A stretch of 64,000 nt of DNA from Symsagittifera roscoffensis (lineage: Eukaryota; Xenacoelomorpha; Acoela; Convolutidae), in contig NC_087071.1 of the NCBI RefSeq assembly GCF_963678635.1, forward strand, positions 25,739,821 to 25,803,820, in the 5' to 3' direction. Below are positions 47,947 through 58,117 of the stretch, piece by piece (position 1 is the first letter of the stretch; the number at the start of each line of letters is the position of its first letter). Below the pieces are notes generated by a model. The model had not been told where the DNA came from. It searched no databases and saw only the letters and a list, made by a program, of their open reading frames with translations. Position numbers and translations under genes: made by a program.

Positions 47947-48140
47947 AAAACATAATTGCGCTGCCCGAAACATAGTAAATTTTGGTTGCGCTGCCCGAAA
48001 CATAGCAATTTTCGTTGTGCTGCCTGAAACATAGTCAATTTTGGTTGCGCTACCTGAAACATAGTAAACTTTGGTCGCGCTGCTCGAAACATAGTCAATT
48101 AAGATCGCGCTGCTCGAAACAGAGTCAACGTTTGTCGCGC
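47947..48140 (-). repeat. Inverted island inside the 30-bp array (copy 2)
   Basis: Same inverted block and same junctions as at 46,000, at an offset of 1947, so the inversion came before the duplication that carried it. Confidence 0.9.
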
Positions 48141-48705
48141 AGAGGGAAAAAAGTTGACTATGTTTCGAGCAGCACGACCAGAAATTGGTATGTTTCGAGT
48201 GGCGCGAGCAAAAGTGACTATGTTTCGAGCAACGTAATCAAAATTGACTATGTTTCGAGCAGCGCGACCAAATTTGTAGCGCGAAAAAGTTGTCTTTGTT
48301 TCGAGCAACCCGGCCGAAATTGATTGTTTCGAGCAGAGAGACCACAGTTGGCTATTTTTTGAGCAGCGAAAACTAAAATTGACTAATTTCGAGCAGCGCA
48401 TCCAACCTTGACTCTGTTTCGGGCAGAGCGACGAAAACTAACTTTGTTTCGAGCAATGCGACTAAAAACTACTATGTTTCGAACAACGCGACCAAAGTTG
48501 ACTGGGTTTCGAGCAGCGAGGCCACAGTTAGCTATGTTTCGAGCACTTCAACCAAAATTGATATGTTTCAACAGCGCGACTATAAATGACTATTTGTCGA
48601 TTAGCGCGAACAAAACTGATTGTAAATTGAGCAGTGCGACCAAATCTGACTGTTTCGAGCAGCGCGACAAAAGTTGCAGTGCGACAAAATGAACTTTGTT
48701 TCGAG

Positions 48706-49844
48706 CAGCGGCACCATCTTATGTTATTTTAAGACTTCCACCGCGACCCTACGCGACTCAAATTTTGGCGCAGAAGAGGTTTTCGGTCACGTGGCGGACA
48801 TTTGTTCAACCCGATTAGGGTCGCAACATTCGCCCGGGGAAGCTTGAAATTGGTCATTAACGAGTTTTTTCAGGGTCTTACTGTCAAAAATGGATCTAAA
48901 AAGTTACAGTTTCTTTTGTAAGACAAATTTATTTACCCTTCTCAAATGAAAAAAAAAGTGAAAACCAAAATCCATCCCTTTTTTTGTTAATTGGCGAGCT
49001 CAAAAAATTGGGTGCGTAAAATGCAACGAATATTAATATAAAGAATGCTCGGAATTTGGTTAAGGGGGACACAAAAACCAAAGGAAACAATGATTGTTAG
49101 AGCTTCAATATTTGAACTGATTTCGTTTCGGAAATACATTAAAGGTGATTAAAGAAAGGCTTTTTAGTTCGTGTGCTAAAATGGTATTATCACAAAGAAA
49201 AAGCATTCATTATGACTTTTTACTTCTCTGTAGGAACTAAAGAATTGAAATTTAAGCCAGCCGATATGTGAGATAACATCCCATAAATACACTTTGCCTC
49301 AGGTATTCCCACAAAATAATGAAAAAGTGAAAAATTAAAAGATTTTTCAGACAATTTCAGACAAATTAAAGATCGGATGTATAAAAACGGTTTTAAAATG
49401 TGATGCACCCACTATCTTCACATCTAAGAACTTCTAGACCTCGAATGCGGCGAATGCGGCAGAAGATTTTCTATTTGAAAAAAATATATAACTGATCAAA
49501 ACCTAACTTTTGGTGCCATAATTATTCGATTTCAAAACGAATCGCGCACCATACAAAAAGGGAGATAATTTTGTTCAAAGAAAAGAAGAATTTCGATAAT
49601 TTTGTGATTAAAACATTCAGCTAAAAAATTATCGGAGTGGTGTTGTGATTAGGAGAGCTTTTCAAAATAAACTAAGCTGAGAAAAAAATTAAACGGAATT
49701 GAAAAGTGTTTGATAATCCGCCAAGGCAGTCCTCAAATATCTGACCAACCACTTCTTTTTTAAATTTGATTGTTGAATCAATCAAAATGCTTGGAATTGT
49801 TGGATAATTTCACGAACTACTTTTGAAAATTTGTCAAACAGTCG
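48706..49844. other. Intergenic DNA, no feature seen
   Basis: A short GC-richer start (48,715-48,850), then AT-rich sequence. Short frames only. Confidence 0.4.
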
Positions 49845-49981
49845 CCTCCTAGTGGTGCGTCCCGACGACGTGTACTTCACTAAAGAACAATAAATCAGAC
49901 CTGTCTGTACGCGGCTCACCACTGATTTGCAAAACGCATACTCGGTGGCTAACAGACGCTGGTAATACGGTCTAGTAAGCC

Positions 49982-50242
49982 ATGCCCGTAGAAAAACTAC
50001 CTACAATCAAACCAATTAAAGAAACCAATCGGATACATAAGCGACCGGTTCGAGAAAGTGTTTTGGTAAGGCACCAACCGCGGAAGTTCGGACATTGGAA
50101 TTGTAGGACCCTTAAAGGAATTGAAACAGTTGATTTAGAACAATTGATCCTAGAGCGGCGTTGTGACGTCCTGGGATTATGCAAGACCCGCTTGAGCAGC
50201 GATCGAGACTCTGATCTCGGTAAAAAATACACTCTTAAATAA
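49982..50242 (+). pseudogene. LINE B endonuclease fragment (N-terminal)
   Basis: 86 codons from ATG 49,982. FGHWNCRTLKGIETVDLEQL followed by RRCDVLGLCKTRLS is the first block of the APE-type endonuclease (the WNxRTL and the LGLxxTR motifs with the catalytic Asn and the Lys at the Glu position). The usual Glu of the ET motif is replaced by Lys (CKTR), so the site is damaged. The frame ends at TAA 50,240-50,242 and the rest of the domain is missing. Confidence 0.65.
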
Positions 50243-50284
50243 ATATACTCTCTGGAGTGTTCGTTTGAGTTGACTGGAGAGGAG

Positions 50285-51060
50285 GAGCAAAAGTGGAGGC
50301 ATCAATTAGAAGTTTCAAAAGCATTATGAAGATCTGTTTAAGAACAAACCGTCTGCTGAAATGTTAGCTGAGTGCTTACTTTCTTGTGCGGATAGTGGAC
50401 CTCTATAATGGCAGAGGTACTACAAGCCTTGAGAGAAATCAACACGGGCAAGGCTGTCAGTGAGATTCAGATCAGCAGGCTTTCAGTGAAAAGTCTCAGG
50501 CCTCTCACAAGAATTTTCACCGAAATTTGGCTCGATCCGGGACAATTTCCTCAGATTTGGAGGGAATCAGTAATAATCAACCTGTTCGAAAAAAGCAGAG
50601 CAGAACCGAACAACTACCGGTCATTTGCCTTCTTGACCAAGTTGGCTCCAAACCAAACCCATCGGCAAGCTTGATAAAGATAAAACCTTTGTAGTGAGCC
50701 GGGAGTGCAGAAAGGGCGCGTTTTAGGCCCATTGTTGTTTATCATTCTTTTTGACTTCCTCCTAAGAAAGACCAGCGGAGAGAAAAGAAACTTTGCACAC
50801 GCTGATGATCTGGCTTTGATTTCTGACCACCAAGCAAATCCTAGCAAGTCGCTGAATCAGATTGCAAAAACCTTAAGATTGGCTTAATTCGAAATATCTG
50901 TCGAGAAAACTAAAAGTACTGTAATCAATACTGAGGAAAATACTAATATCCCTATCAATGTGCTCAGTGAAAAGATTGAACAGGTTAATCTGAGTACCTC
51001 CACATCTAGACCCTTGTTATCAAATTTACTGCTATTCGTGTCCGAGGCTAGAAAAAAGAA
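50285..51060 (+). pseudogene. LINE B reverse transcriptase fragments
   Basis: HYEDLFKNKPSAEML (about 50,320) is in one frame, then from ATG 50,408 EVLQALREINTGKA, IFTEIWLDPGQFPQIWRES and AEPNNYRSFAFL match the RT fingers of LINE elements. After a deletion, 50,705-50,887 has GVQKGRVLGPLLFIILFDFL and AHADDLALIS with the catalytic ADD at 50,801-50,809. VEKTKSTVINTEENTNIPIN continues into about 50,960. Two stops and a deletion make it non-functional. Confidence 0.75.
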
Positions 51061-51318
51061 ATATGAGAGTGAAAGAAAAGAATGAAAAAAGACAAAACAA
51101 CGCCAGTCGCACACCAATATGCAGGAGAAGGATTCAACTTTACGCTTCCTTTTAAAAAATGGAAGTCGATAGCTTGAATGAACTAATTGAAGGTGCTAAA
51201 GTGAAGCAATAAGATGGGAATAGGCGGCTTACAGCTAATCTTGACAACCATGGGCTGAGGACAAAGTGTGATTAGAACAACTGGCCCCACAATCCGAGAG
51301 CCAAACGTCAGCTAGCAG

Positions 51319-51534
51319 ATGGTGGGGACTTTAAAGCAAATTTTATTGGCAAAATGTTTCAAACAGTTCTTTGTGCCAATGGAAACTGTGACAGAATGTT
51401 TCACAGCAAAAGAAAAGATGAACAAACATCTCAGAGATAATCACTTAGAACCCTTGGTCCAGACCTCCGATAGTAGTGAAACTGAAACTGAGAAAAAAAT
51501 TAAAGGAACTGAAAGAACTGCAAAGATCCCCTAG
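51319..51534 (+). pseudogene. LINE B C-terminal zinc-finger fragment
   Basis: The last His pair is seen as MNKHLRDNH in this frame. The Cys pair (VLCANGNCDRMFHSK) lies in the adjacent frame at 51,369-51,410, so a one-base shift near 51,410 splits a C2H2-like finger. Such fingers follow the RT in several LINE groups. The tail is Glu/Thr-rich (SSETETEKK). Confidence 0.45.
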
Positions 51535-51980
51535 CAGCCCATCAACGGGGATCCAAGCAACTTAAACTCGACTGCCTTCTGCCCGACTGAAACAAGACTG
51601 ATGTCTATGTCAGATGTTGGAATAAACACATGCAAAAGTGCCACCCGCATGTGAAACTGATCAACGCATCAGCAAATTGACCGTCTCAGCACACCAACTG
51701 AGTCAGCGATCCCTCGCATTAAATTTTGACAATAGGTGATGAGGTGCTAAAGGGCCCGGTCTGCTCTTATCGGTGCTCTCTTAGGAATTTAAGGCCAATA
51801 CCCGAGCAGCCAAGTCATGTTGGCGTTTCGCGGTGGGTGTATTCAAGAGGCAAAATTGTTAGGTAGAACCGTAGAACGGGTTTCAGGTGGCGACTTTTAT
51901 TTCGTTGGAACAGTTCTAATGACTTGATAAAGTCAAAACCATTAGCATTGGCCTTTACCAGCTGTGGTGCCGGCGGGAGA

Positions 51981-52780
51981 AATTTGTTACTATAGTCATG
52001 TTAAACTAAAAAGTTTACGCAAATTTTAGTTACAGCCAAACAAATGAATGAACATTTTTGCGGTTTTATCGTTTGTCGGCAATTATATAAAGTACGGGGT
52101 AAAAAATTTGTTATTGGGTTGATGAAGTTATCCAAAAAGATCTTGTAGGACAAAAACTGAATAATCTTTTAGGGAGGCGTTCATTAGTCAGTAGAACATG
52201 ATTTGCTTTAGATGTGTTCTTGTTGTGGGAGCGTTCTCTTGAAACATCAAAAAGCTCGAGTTTATGATATTTTGTTCTCTTGTAAGCTGACAAAAATTGC
52301 TTTACGCTGATTGTCCTGAAATAAATATGACTTTTGATTCCGTTCGACTGATACATAAAATATGACATGATACATCACGTGATACAAAGCTCAACATATG
52401 CATGAAATAATTATTAACTGTTACTTTGGCTACTTTTTTTTTCTGGTCGACTGGCATTAGTGGTTGAGCCTCAAGTCTTTCTGATTAGTTGAAAGCTTCA
52501 TTTAGTTTTTTTACGCAAAGTATAACAATTTTTCCAGTTACTTTGAATGCTGATTTTACGCAAAAAAAAGATCCAGCCAACTTCAACGTCGTCTTCAAAC
52601 ATTTTTGAATCTAAACTCACAAGGAGTCGAAGAAATCTAGAACAATTTGGTTCAAACTAAAGGTCGACATTGATGAACCAATACGATAAGCAGAAAAGTA
52701 AACAGATAGCAGAGTCCAAAAAATTTTTGAATCATTGAAGGTATAGTCTCTCCTATGGCAAAATCCAAGTGAAGTAAGGT
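51981..52780. other. AT-rich DNA, no feature seen
   Basis: One 85-codon minus-strand frame (52,111-52,368) shows no motif and was not accepted. Confidence 0.4.
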
Positions 52781-53365
52781 TGGTGCAGTCCCCCCAAATA
52801 GAATCTAACTTTTTGAAACTCGGAGAATGATACTAGAGATGAGTCGACCTGAACATGCAAAGAACCCAGATCACCCGACTCTCCTTGGGAAAAGTTATAA
52901 CGGTTCCCAGAAGTGGAAATAGCCCTATTAGAACTCGGTGACTGCCGGTTAGATTGGAGCTAAAAATAGTATGTTATAAACGCAGTTGAGGAAAGCTTAA
53001 ATTTAGAACCCCGACCCCCTATACCCTTACTTCCTGTGTTATGCCCTATGCAAATTGTCCCAAACTCGACTTCCGGAAGTCGTTTCTCGTGCCCCACTGG
53101 TTGCAGGGAGCTAAGATTTAGGGATATCATAGGTAGTGAAAAGGTACATCATAGGTTATAATATGAGCCAAATCCAGCGGTTGGACCGGAAATTTTTAGC
53201 CATTGGTAAAAAAACCCTTAAACCAGAATTAGAGCCGGACAGAGCACAGATCAAGGAGGAAGTTGCGTAATCCTTTGATCAGCCGGTTTAGTCTGACCTT
53301 CAACATAACCCCCTCGGGATTGTAAAATACCTAGTACTAGTGTCCCCGCTATTACAAAGTAAAAA
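52780..53365. other. GC-richer island, no gene identified
   Basis: Base composition changes sharply to near balance (for example CCCCGACCCCCTATACCC near 53,010, CGACTTCCGGAAGTCG near 53,070 which is a perfect palindrome). Ends near CCTAGTACTAG (about 53,331). No open frame of note. It may be a fragment of an unrecognised mobile element. Confidence 0.4.
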
Positions 53366-54070
53366 AATTACAATAATTGCTATGTTCTGCATTTACTTGT
53401 TCAAACTTGGAATTTGGCAGTATGAAATAACCTGTGTATTTTGTAAGAAGACTGCATCTTGAACAACAAATGATTTTTTTTGGCCTCACACAAAGATATT
53501 ATTCAGTGACTTTTGACTTGCTGGGATACAGCGCTCATTGTTTGTCCTACTTTTTTTTTCATATGTAGGCAATTTTAAATTCGGTAGATTAATTCATGAA
53601 GCATGATATTGCTTTTAACCCACCTGACATCAGGCCTGAATTAGTAAACCATATGAAAGTCAATTAGTGCTTCTGATTCTTTTTGCCTTGCTTCATGTCA
53701 CTAATCATGATCGCTAGAGTCAATTGACTGCTTGCATGTTTCGAGCTCTGAAAACAAGTAATTTGCTTGCTGTTCGCTGTTATAGCTATAAGTTACTTAG
53801 TTTTTTGAGAAAAGTGCTTAAGTTTATCAGATGCTTCCTGTTTATCATGTTCCACTGATTCTTTCGTTGATTTTTGTGACAAAATTTTGCTGAACGATCA
53901 TTTGTTCTGCTAAGTTTTGCTTGAATGAAAAATTTGATCCATCAGTTTTAACCACTGATTTGTTGTAATGGCTTGCTACTTCAATTTGTATCTCATTACA
54001 TATCAAATTAGACAGACCGTTTGAGCGTTATCTTAATGGATTGAAATTTTGCATGGTGTACAAAATAATC
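53366..54070. other. AT-rich DNA, no feature seen
   Basis: No credible frame or repeat. Confidence 0.4.
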
Positions 54071-54074
54071 GTCA

Positions 54075-54325
54075 TGGAAACACCCGGGTCGAGATCCCGC
54101 TCAAAAACCGCTCAAGATATGAGCGGTTTGAGCAATTTTCCGGCAAGACTTGAGCCGTTTGAGCGGTTTGCGCGTTTTTTTAAGAAAAACCGCTCAAACA
54201 GCTCAAATCTTGCGTATAAAACCGCTCAAAAACCGCTAATTTCTTGCGGTGGGTTTTGAACGGTTTTTCAAGCAAGATTTGAGCGGTTTTTAAGCGGTTT
54301 TGGAGCGGTCTTATGAAGAAAACCG
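54075..54325. repeat. Cluster of inverted GAGCGGTTT / AAACCGCTC motifs
   Basis: About a dozen copies of GAGCGGTTT or its complement in 250 bases, in both orientations. A 26-base arm starting AAGACTTGAGCCGTTTGAGC at 54,145-54,170 pairs with 54,186-54,211 with about two mismatches, giving a strong hairpin. The cluster stops 30 bases before the assembly gap, so it probably continues in the missing part. Confidence 0.8.
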
Positions 54326-54357
54326 ATTAAAACCAACAAAAAGGCCCAGAAAAGTAA

Positions 54358-54557
54358 NNNNNNNNNNNNNNNNNNNNNNNNNNNNNNNNNNNNNNNNNNN
54401 NNNNNNNNNNNNNNNNNNNNNNNNNNNNNNNNNNNNNNNNNNNNNNNNNNNNNNNNNNNNNNNNNNNNNNNNNNNNNNNNNNNNNNNNNNNNNNNNNNNN
54501 NNNNNNNNNNNNNNNNNNNNNNNNNNNNNNNNNNNNNNNNNNNNNNNNNNNNNNNNN
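54358..54557. other. Assembly gap (200 N)
   Basis: Exactly 200 N, a placeholder scaffold gap whose true length is unknown. Frames spanning it are meaningless. Confidence 1.
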
Positions 54558-55158
54558 GGTAACGCTGGGGGAGTGAGCAGGGTGCGGAAAAGATCAGGAA
54601 CAAATTTCATGCATTTTATAATTTTGACCCATTGCACTAGGTGTTTACTATCATTTAATTCCAGCTGGAAGTACTCACGCAGAGTTTATACCGCAAACTT
54701 GTACTTGCATGCAACTGATACAAATGCATGTATCCATAAAATTTTTTGGTTCATTATGGGCTAAGATAAAACTTAGCCAAAATTTATCTATTTCTTTTCA
54801 CAATCGGCTTGAAATCTGCTATGACAAATTACACTGCTTTGTATGTTATGTGGTGATATTGCGCAAAACAAGAAACTTGAATTTATCCGAGCTAATTGTT
54901 TTCTTTGCCTAAAAATTTCAACAAATACTTGAAAAATTGATTATAATTTGATCAACTTGTAATTTTTTCATACAGTTGTTGTGCATGTCTAATTTTGAAA
55001 TTCTGGTTTGGTCAACGAAAATTGTTCTTATCGTTTTCTTCTGGTAATTCTTCTGATAAAAATATTTCTAGATCATTCTAAAATTCTTTCTGAGTATTTT
55101 TTTCTCAACTGTAAAATCACTGGAAAATTTTGAAATCTTTTAAAAAGTAACTCTCAAA
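54558..55158. other. AT-rich DNA, no feature seen
   Basis: Immediately right of the gap. Short chance frames only. Confidence 0.4.
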
Positions 55159-55678
55159 ATGAGCTGTAGAAATCCTAACGTTGAAGATTGTCTGGCTAAT
55201 GATACACGAAGTTTTACAGAATTTTTTTCAAATCAGAATTCGAATGATTCAAGTTACTGGTGAGACTATCCAGAGGTTCCAAAACTTGACCAAAAAAAGA
55301 TTACCCATCAGAAACCTTGTGGAATGCATGTTGCGGAGATTGTCAAAAAGTGAGTGTTGTTTTCAAACATGAGTGAATTTCAAATCAAATAAAGTGCAAT
55401 TTTGAATCAATTGCGAATCTTACCTTTTTTCCTTTTTTAATGTGTTTTAAAGGGAAGAATACGCAAATATGTACGAGGCTAAAATTATATCTAACGAACC
55501 AACTCAACTTTTTACTCACAATTCTTCTCTGGTTGATTGGACCAAAATCAAGATTGTCGCAAGAAGAAAATCTGCCAGCACACCTGTGAAAAAACTTAAA
55601 TGTTTTTGGCCAGAAAACTGTTATCAATTTACTAACAAATATCTGAATTCAAACTTCAAAATCCAGTTTTATGAGTAG
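55159..55678 (+). CDS. Candidate two-exon gene of unknown function
   Basis: ATG 55,159 opens a frame with MSCRNPNVEDCLANDTRSF. It can end exon 1 at a donor TG/GTGAGA (after 55,259), just before an in-frame TGA at 55,261, or read on past that TGA to a second donor AA/GTGAGT (after 55,349). Both leave two bases of a codon. The acceptor TTTTAAAG at 55,445-55,452 gives exon 2 beginning G-GAA-GAA, which restores the frame for either donor (introns of about 193 or 103 bases). Exon 2 codes for MYEAKIISNEPTQLF and on to TAG 55,676-55,678. If the second donor is used, the TGA makes this a pseudogene. No domain recognised. Support is only frame, phase and splice motifs. Confidence 0.4.
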
Positions 55679-56305
55679 GCATTATTTTTATAATTTTTGT
55701 CAGTTCACCACTAGTTATTAATCAAAATTTGTTTAATGTATTCAAATTTTATAAGAACAGATCAGCAGAAAATCACACAAGAGAAAAATATTATTAACTA
55801 AAATACACTAAATGATTAGGTTTTAACGGTTTTGAAATTGAGCAATTTTTTTTCTCAGTACTACAAAATGTTATTCGAAAAAACATTCGATTTTCTAAGC
55901 ATCTCAGTAGATCTGTCTAAATATAAAAACCATGTATATATAGAAACTGCAAACGTTTTTCACAAATTTAACGGTTTTAAGGAATTTCTATGACTTAACA
56001 TAAGCCACTCATAATAAAAATAAGTAATAAAATTTTTAATGTGTTCATAAGTTTTGATCTGATTGTCGGTTAGACGGAATCTATTATTAACACCCTCGTA
56101 AGGTTTTTTTTTCGTTTGCAGTACTTTCTTGTATTTTTCCAGAGGTTCGCTAATGTTTCTAATTCAACTTTTGATTGCCATTTTGAGTGTATCAATAATT
56201 TCATTGTACGCACAGTATGTTTTTCTATTCAAACAAACCATTTCTGTTCCACTCCATTCAATTATGAAGAAACCAGGCGTTTGATTATCAAAATTCTTAT
56301 GTTTC
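55679..56305. other. AT-rich DNA, no feature seen
   Basis: A T-rich stretch ending in TTTCGTTTGCAG at about 56,110-56,121 looks like a splice acceptor, but no exon could be linked to it. Confidence 0.35.
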
Positions 56306-56974
56306 TCACAACAGTGGTAAAAAATTAAACACATCATCATGAACATATTGTCTATCACTACAGTTTTTCTGCACCCAGTTTGTATAAATATCGCAAGCTT
56401 CAGCTGTCATGCACTTGGCACTTGGCACTGTTCGCTGCTTGGCACTGTTTAATGTTACAAAACCCACTATAATTGGTTCGTCATGACAAGTTATTTTTTT
56501 TCGACATCTTTTTTTCGTAGATCTTTCTGTCAATTACATCATAGGACTTAAATTGACAGAGTTAATATTTTTTGTTGCAGACAATTTGACAACATGAACA
56601 GTTTTATCGAATTTTGCTTTATTGATTAGTTGTATTCTATAGGCGCTGTTACCAATAAGTTTCGATGTCTGGGCAATAACAGTCTTATCAACGTCAGCAT
56701 CTCCAAGTCTGCGGTTATACCTAACAAAGTCAATGAAATCCGTCAAAGGTATCTCGCGATTGTATCGTATAAACAAATGACATTTACTGACAAGAAGACC
56801 ATGAGTTAGACACCACTTAATGTGGTCAGCTGTGAGTTGAAAACTTTCAACAAAATAACTGGCTAGAAGACAGCGCCAACCAACAGACAGTATACCGATA
56901 GCCACAGCAAATTTCTTCAGATGACCGTCAAGATCACTGCGATTTACAATCGTGTTTTTGGAAATTGGTGGCAA
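56306..56974 (-). pseudogene. PolB fragment with motif B
   Basis: 56,534-56,974 starts MPPISKNT and includes LASYFVESFQLTADHIKWCL, then KLIGNSAYRIQLINKAKF. The Gly that normally follows Tyr in KxxGNSxYG is Arg here. The adjoining frame (56,306-56,533) carries KITCHDEPIIVGFVTLNSAKQ, which fits the next block of the palm, then turns into unrelated sequence without the DTD site. Confidence 0.75.
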
Positions 56975-57021
56975 TTCCCCAAACTACTCTTTCAGATGAT
57001 ATAACTAGACCATATAACTAG

Positions 57022-57173
57022 TCTCTCCTTAGCAACTGGAGAAACTGATCTTTCGAAAACGTTGAATTTGTCGTAATCAATTCTCGGCACATTAAAAGCA
57101 CATCATTATTATACTGCTTTTTGAATGACCATTCACATTCCCATTTCTCAATGACAGTGTATTCTGTCAACAT
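57022..57173 (-). pseudogene. PolB fragment with WECEW motif
   Basis: About 50 codons (MLTEYTVIEKWECEWSFK, ending LLRRD) to a TAG near 57,022. It lies between motif A and motif B fragments, the place where this PolB family has the conserved WxCxW block. No longer joined to either neighbour. Confidence 0.6.
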
Positions 57174-57179
57174 AAAAAC

Positions 57180-57660
57180 AATCAGAACAGGAAAAATGTT
57201 AACTTTATTTAAATTTTCAATAAAAATTACACATTTTGATTTAAAGTTTTTTTGTTTAATTAAAAATTGAGAGTTGTCATATTACAAACAATAACAATTT
57301 TGCACTTTAAAAACATCTTGAGATTCTATGAAAAATTTGCGTTGATTGTCATTTTGTCGAATTTGTTCCGGGTTTTTGTTGTGACTTATGTCTGTCTGAC
57401 AAATAAAACAAAAAAAATCATTTTCTTTCATTAAATTTTAAAAATAATAATTTTTAACTATTCAGATTTATTAGTTTGTCAATTAACAACCTCATTAGGT
57501 AGACAACTGTGAGCATGGTGATAGCAAACCATAAGCTCCCACAGTACGCGACATGATCGACAGCAGACATTGGTAAAGAAATTTGCTATCTTGGTGAGCG
57601 AGTAAGAAAATCTAGATGTGACCACACACGACGGACTGAGAAAAACAAAGAAAAACAAAC
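57180..57660. other. Intervening AT-rich stretch within the PolB region
   Basis: Roughly 480 bases between the motif A and WECEW fragments with no PolB-like reading. It replaces the His/Cys-rich stretch usual for the family, so it is probably a deletion plus insertion or an intron. Confidence 0.4.
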
Positions 57661-57664
57661 AATT

Positions 57665-58117
57665 TCACTCAGCTAATTGAAGAGGATGTCTATGCGGCTG
57701 AAGTCTGTTACCGGAAATGGGTTTGTTATTTGTATAGAGACCAGTAGGTATATTTCCACCAATTGCATACAGACATAATGTATTACCGTCATAACCAACT
57801 TTTGATTTCACTATATTGTTCTGGTTTTCACCAATGGAAGATTCATTTACTTTCTCGTAACGACTGAAGACTAAACTGGGTCCGCCTAAGATCTGCTTAC
57901 GCACTAGATTGTAGAAAGGTTTATGTCTCTCACCAAATCGAAAAATGGCCTCACAGCGATTAAACTTGTGAAATATTTTGTTAGCAGCACCACTCAATGT
58001 CAGTATTTCTTTTAACAGGTCAATTTTTTCATGTTTATAAAATAGAATCAAGTTTTTAACATCATCATGAAGAGGTTGAACGTTGAGACAGTTATAGTAT
58101 TTCAAAAAGTCTCTCAT
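57665..58117 (-). pseudogene. PolB fragment with Exo III region and motif A
   Basis: 150 codons beginning MRDFLKYYNCLNVQPLHDDV. The Tyr-Asp pair of Exo III appears as YYNCLNV, with Asn where a catalytic Asp is expected. The TPR-like middle is followed by KQILGGPSLVFSRYEKV and KVGYDGNTLCLYAIGGNIPT, where the Asp of GYDGN is polymerase motif A. Confidence 0.8.

Larger units (their letters stand above)
37655..48705. repeat. 30-bp minisatellite array, about 11 kb
   Basis: The core is GTTTCGAGCAGCGCGACC followed by AAAATTGACTAT (30 bases). Variants include AGCAGCCCGACC, AGCGAGACC, ACCACAGTTGAC and others. With a unit divisible by 3, the plus strand shows MFRAARPKLT or VSSSATKIDY periods and the minus strand IVNFGRAARN, all interrupted irregularly, so the many frames of 60-190 codons here are artefacts. 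Some units are degenerate, with inserted GTAGCGCGAAAAAGTTG (about every 1 kb). The array is far richer in GC than its flanks. Confidence 0.95.
44100..48705. repeat. Right part of the array with 713-, 1947- and 2660-bp duplications
   Basis: The block at 44,463-44,759 recurs at 45,176 (offset 713) and at 47,123 (offset 2660 from the first). The block at 45,669-46,690 recurs with offset 1947, to about 48,640. Since 713 plus 1947 is 2660, the pattern fits one 713-bp duplication followed by a larger duplication in which the 713-bp repeat is present once. The array ends near 48,705 in unrelated GC-richer DNA. Confidence 0.8.
49845..51980 (+). mobile_element. Decayed LINE B, plus strand
   Basis: The start of a higher-GC stretch (CGCCTCCTAGTGGTGCGTCC, 49,851) leads into an endonuclease fragment (49,982-50,242), an RT finger fragment (50,408-50,674), an RT palm fragment with ADD (50,705-50,887) and a candidate zinc finger (about 51,355-51,450), followed by GC-richer sequence to about 51,980 that may be 3' UTR. 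Between NYR and the GVQ motif roughly 150 residues expected in such RTs are absent, so there is a large internal deletion. Clade not assigned. Confidence 0.75.

Noticed and set aside
37504..48692. Plus- and minus-strand frames with VSSSATKIDY, MFRAARPKLT or IVNFGRAARN periods
   Set aside because: They are translations of the 30-bp satellite in different frames, broken at random by variant units.
19370..48705. CRISPR arrays
   Set aside because: The repeats are head-to-tail without unique spacers, have no cas genes nearby and lie in eukaryotic DNA.
54268..54764. Frames crossing the N gap
   Set aside because: They run through 200 unknown bases and have no meaning.
56116..56328. 70-codon plus-strand frame at 56,116
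   Set aside because: No motif. It begins inside a T-rich stretch and overlaps the end of the PolB remnant.
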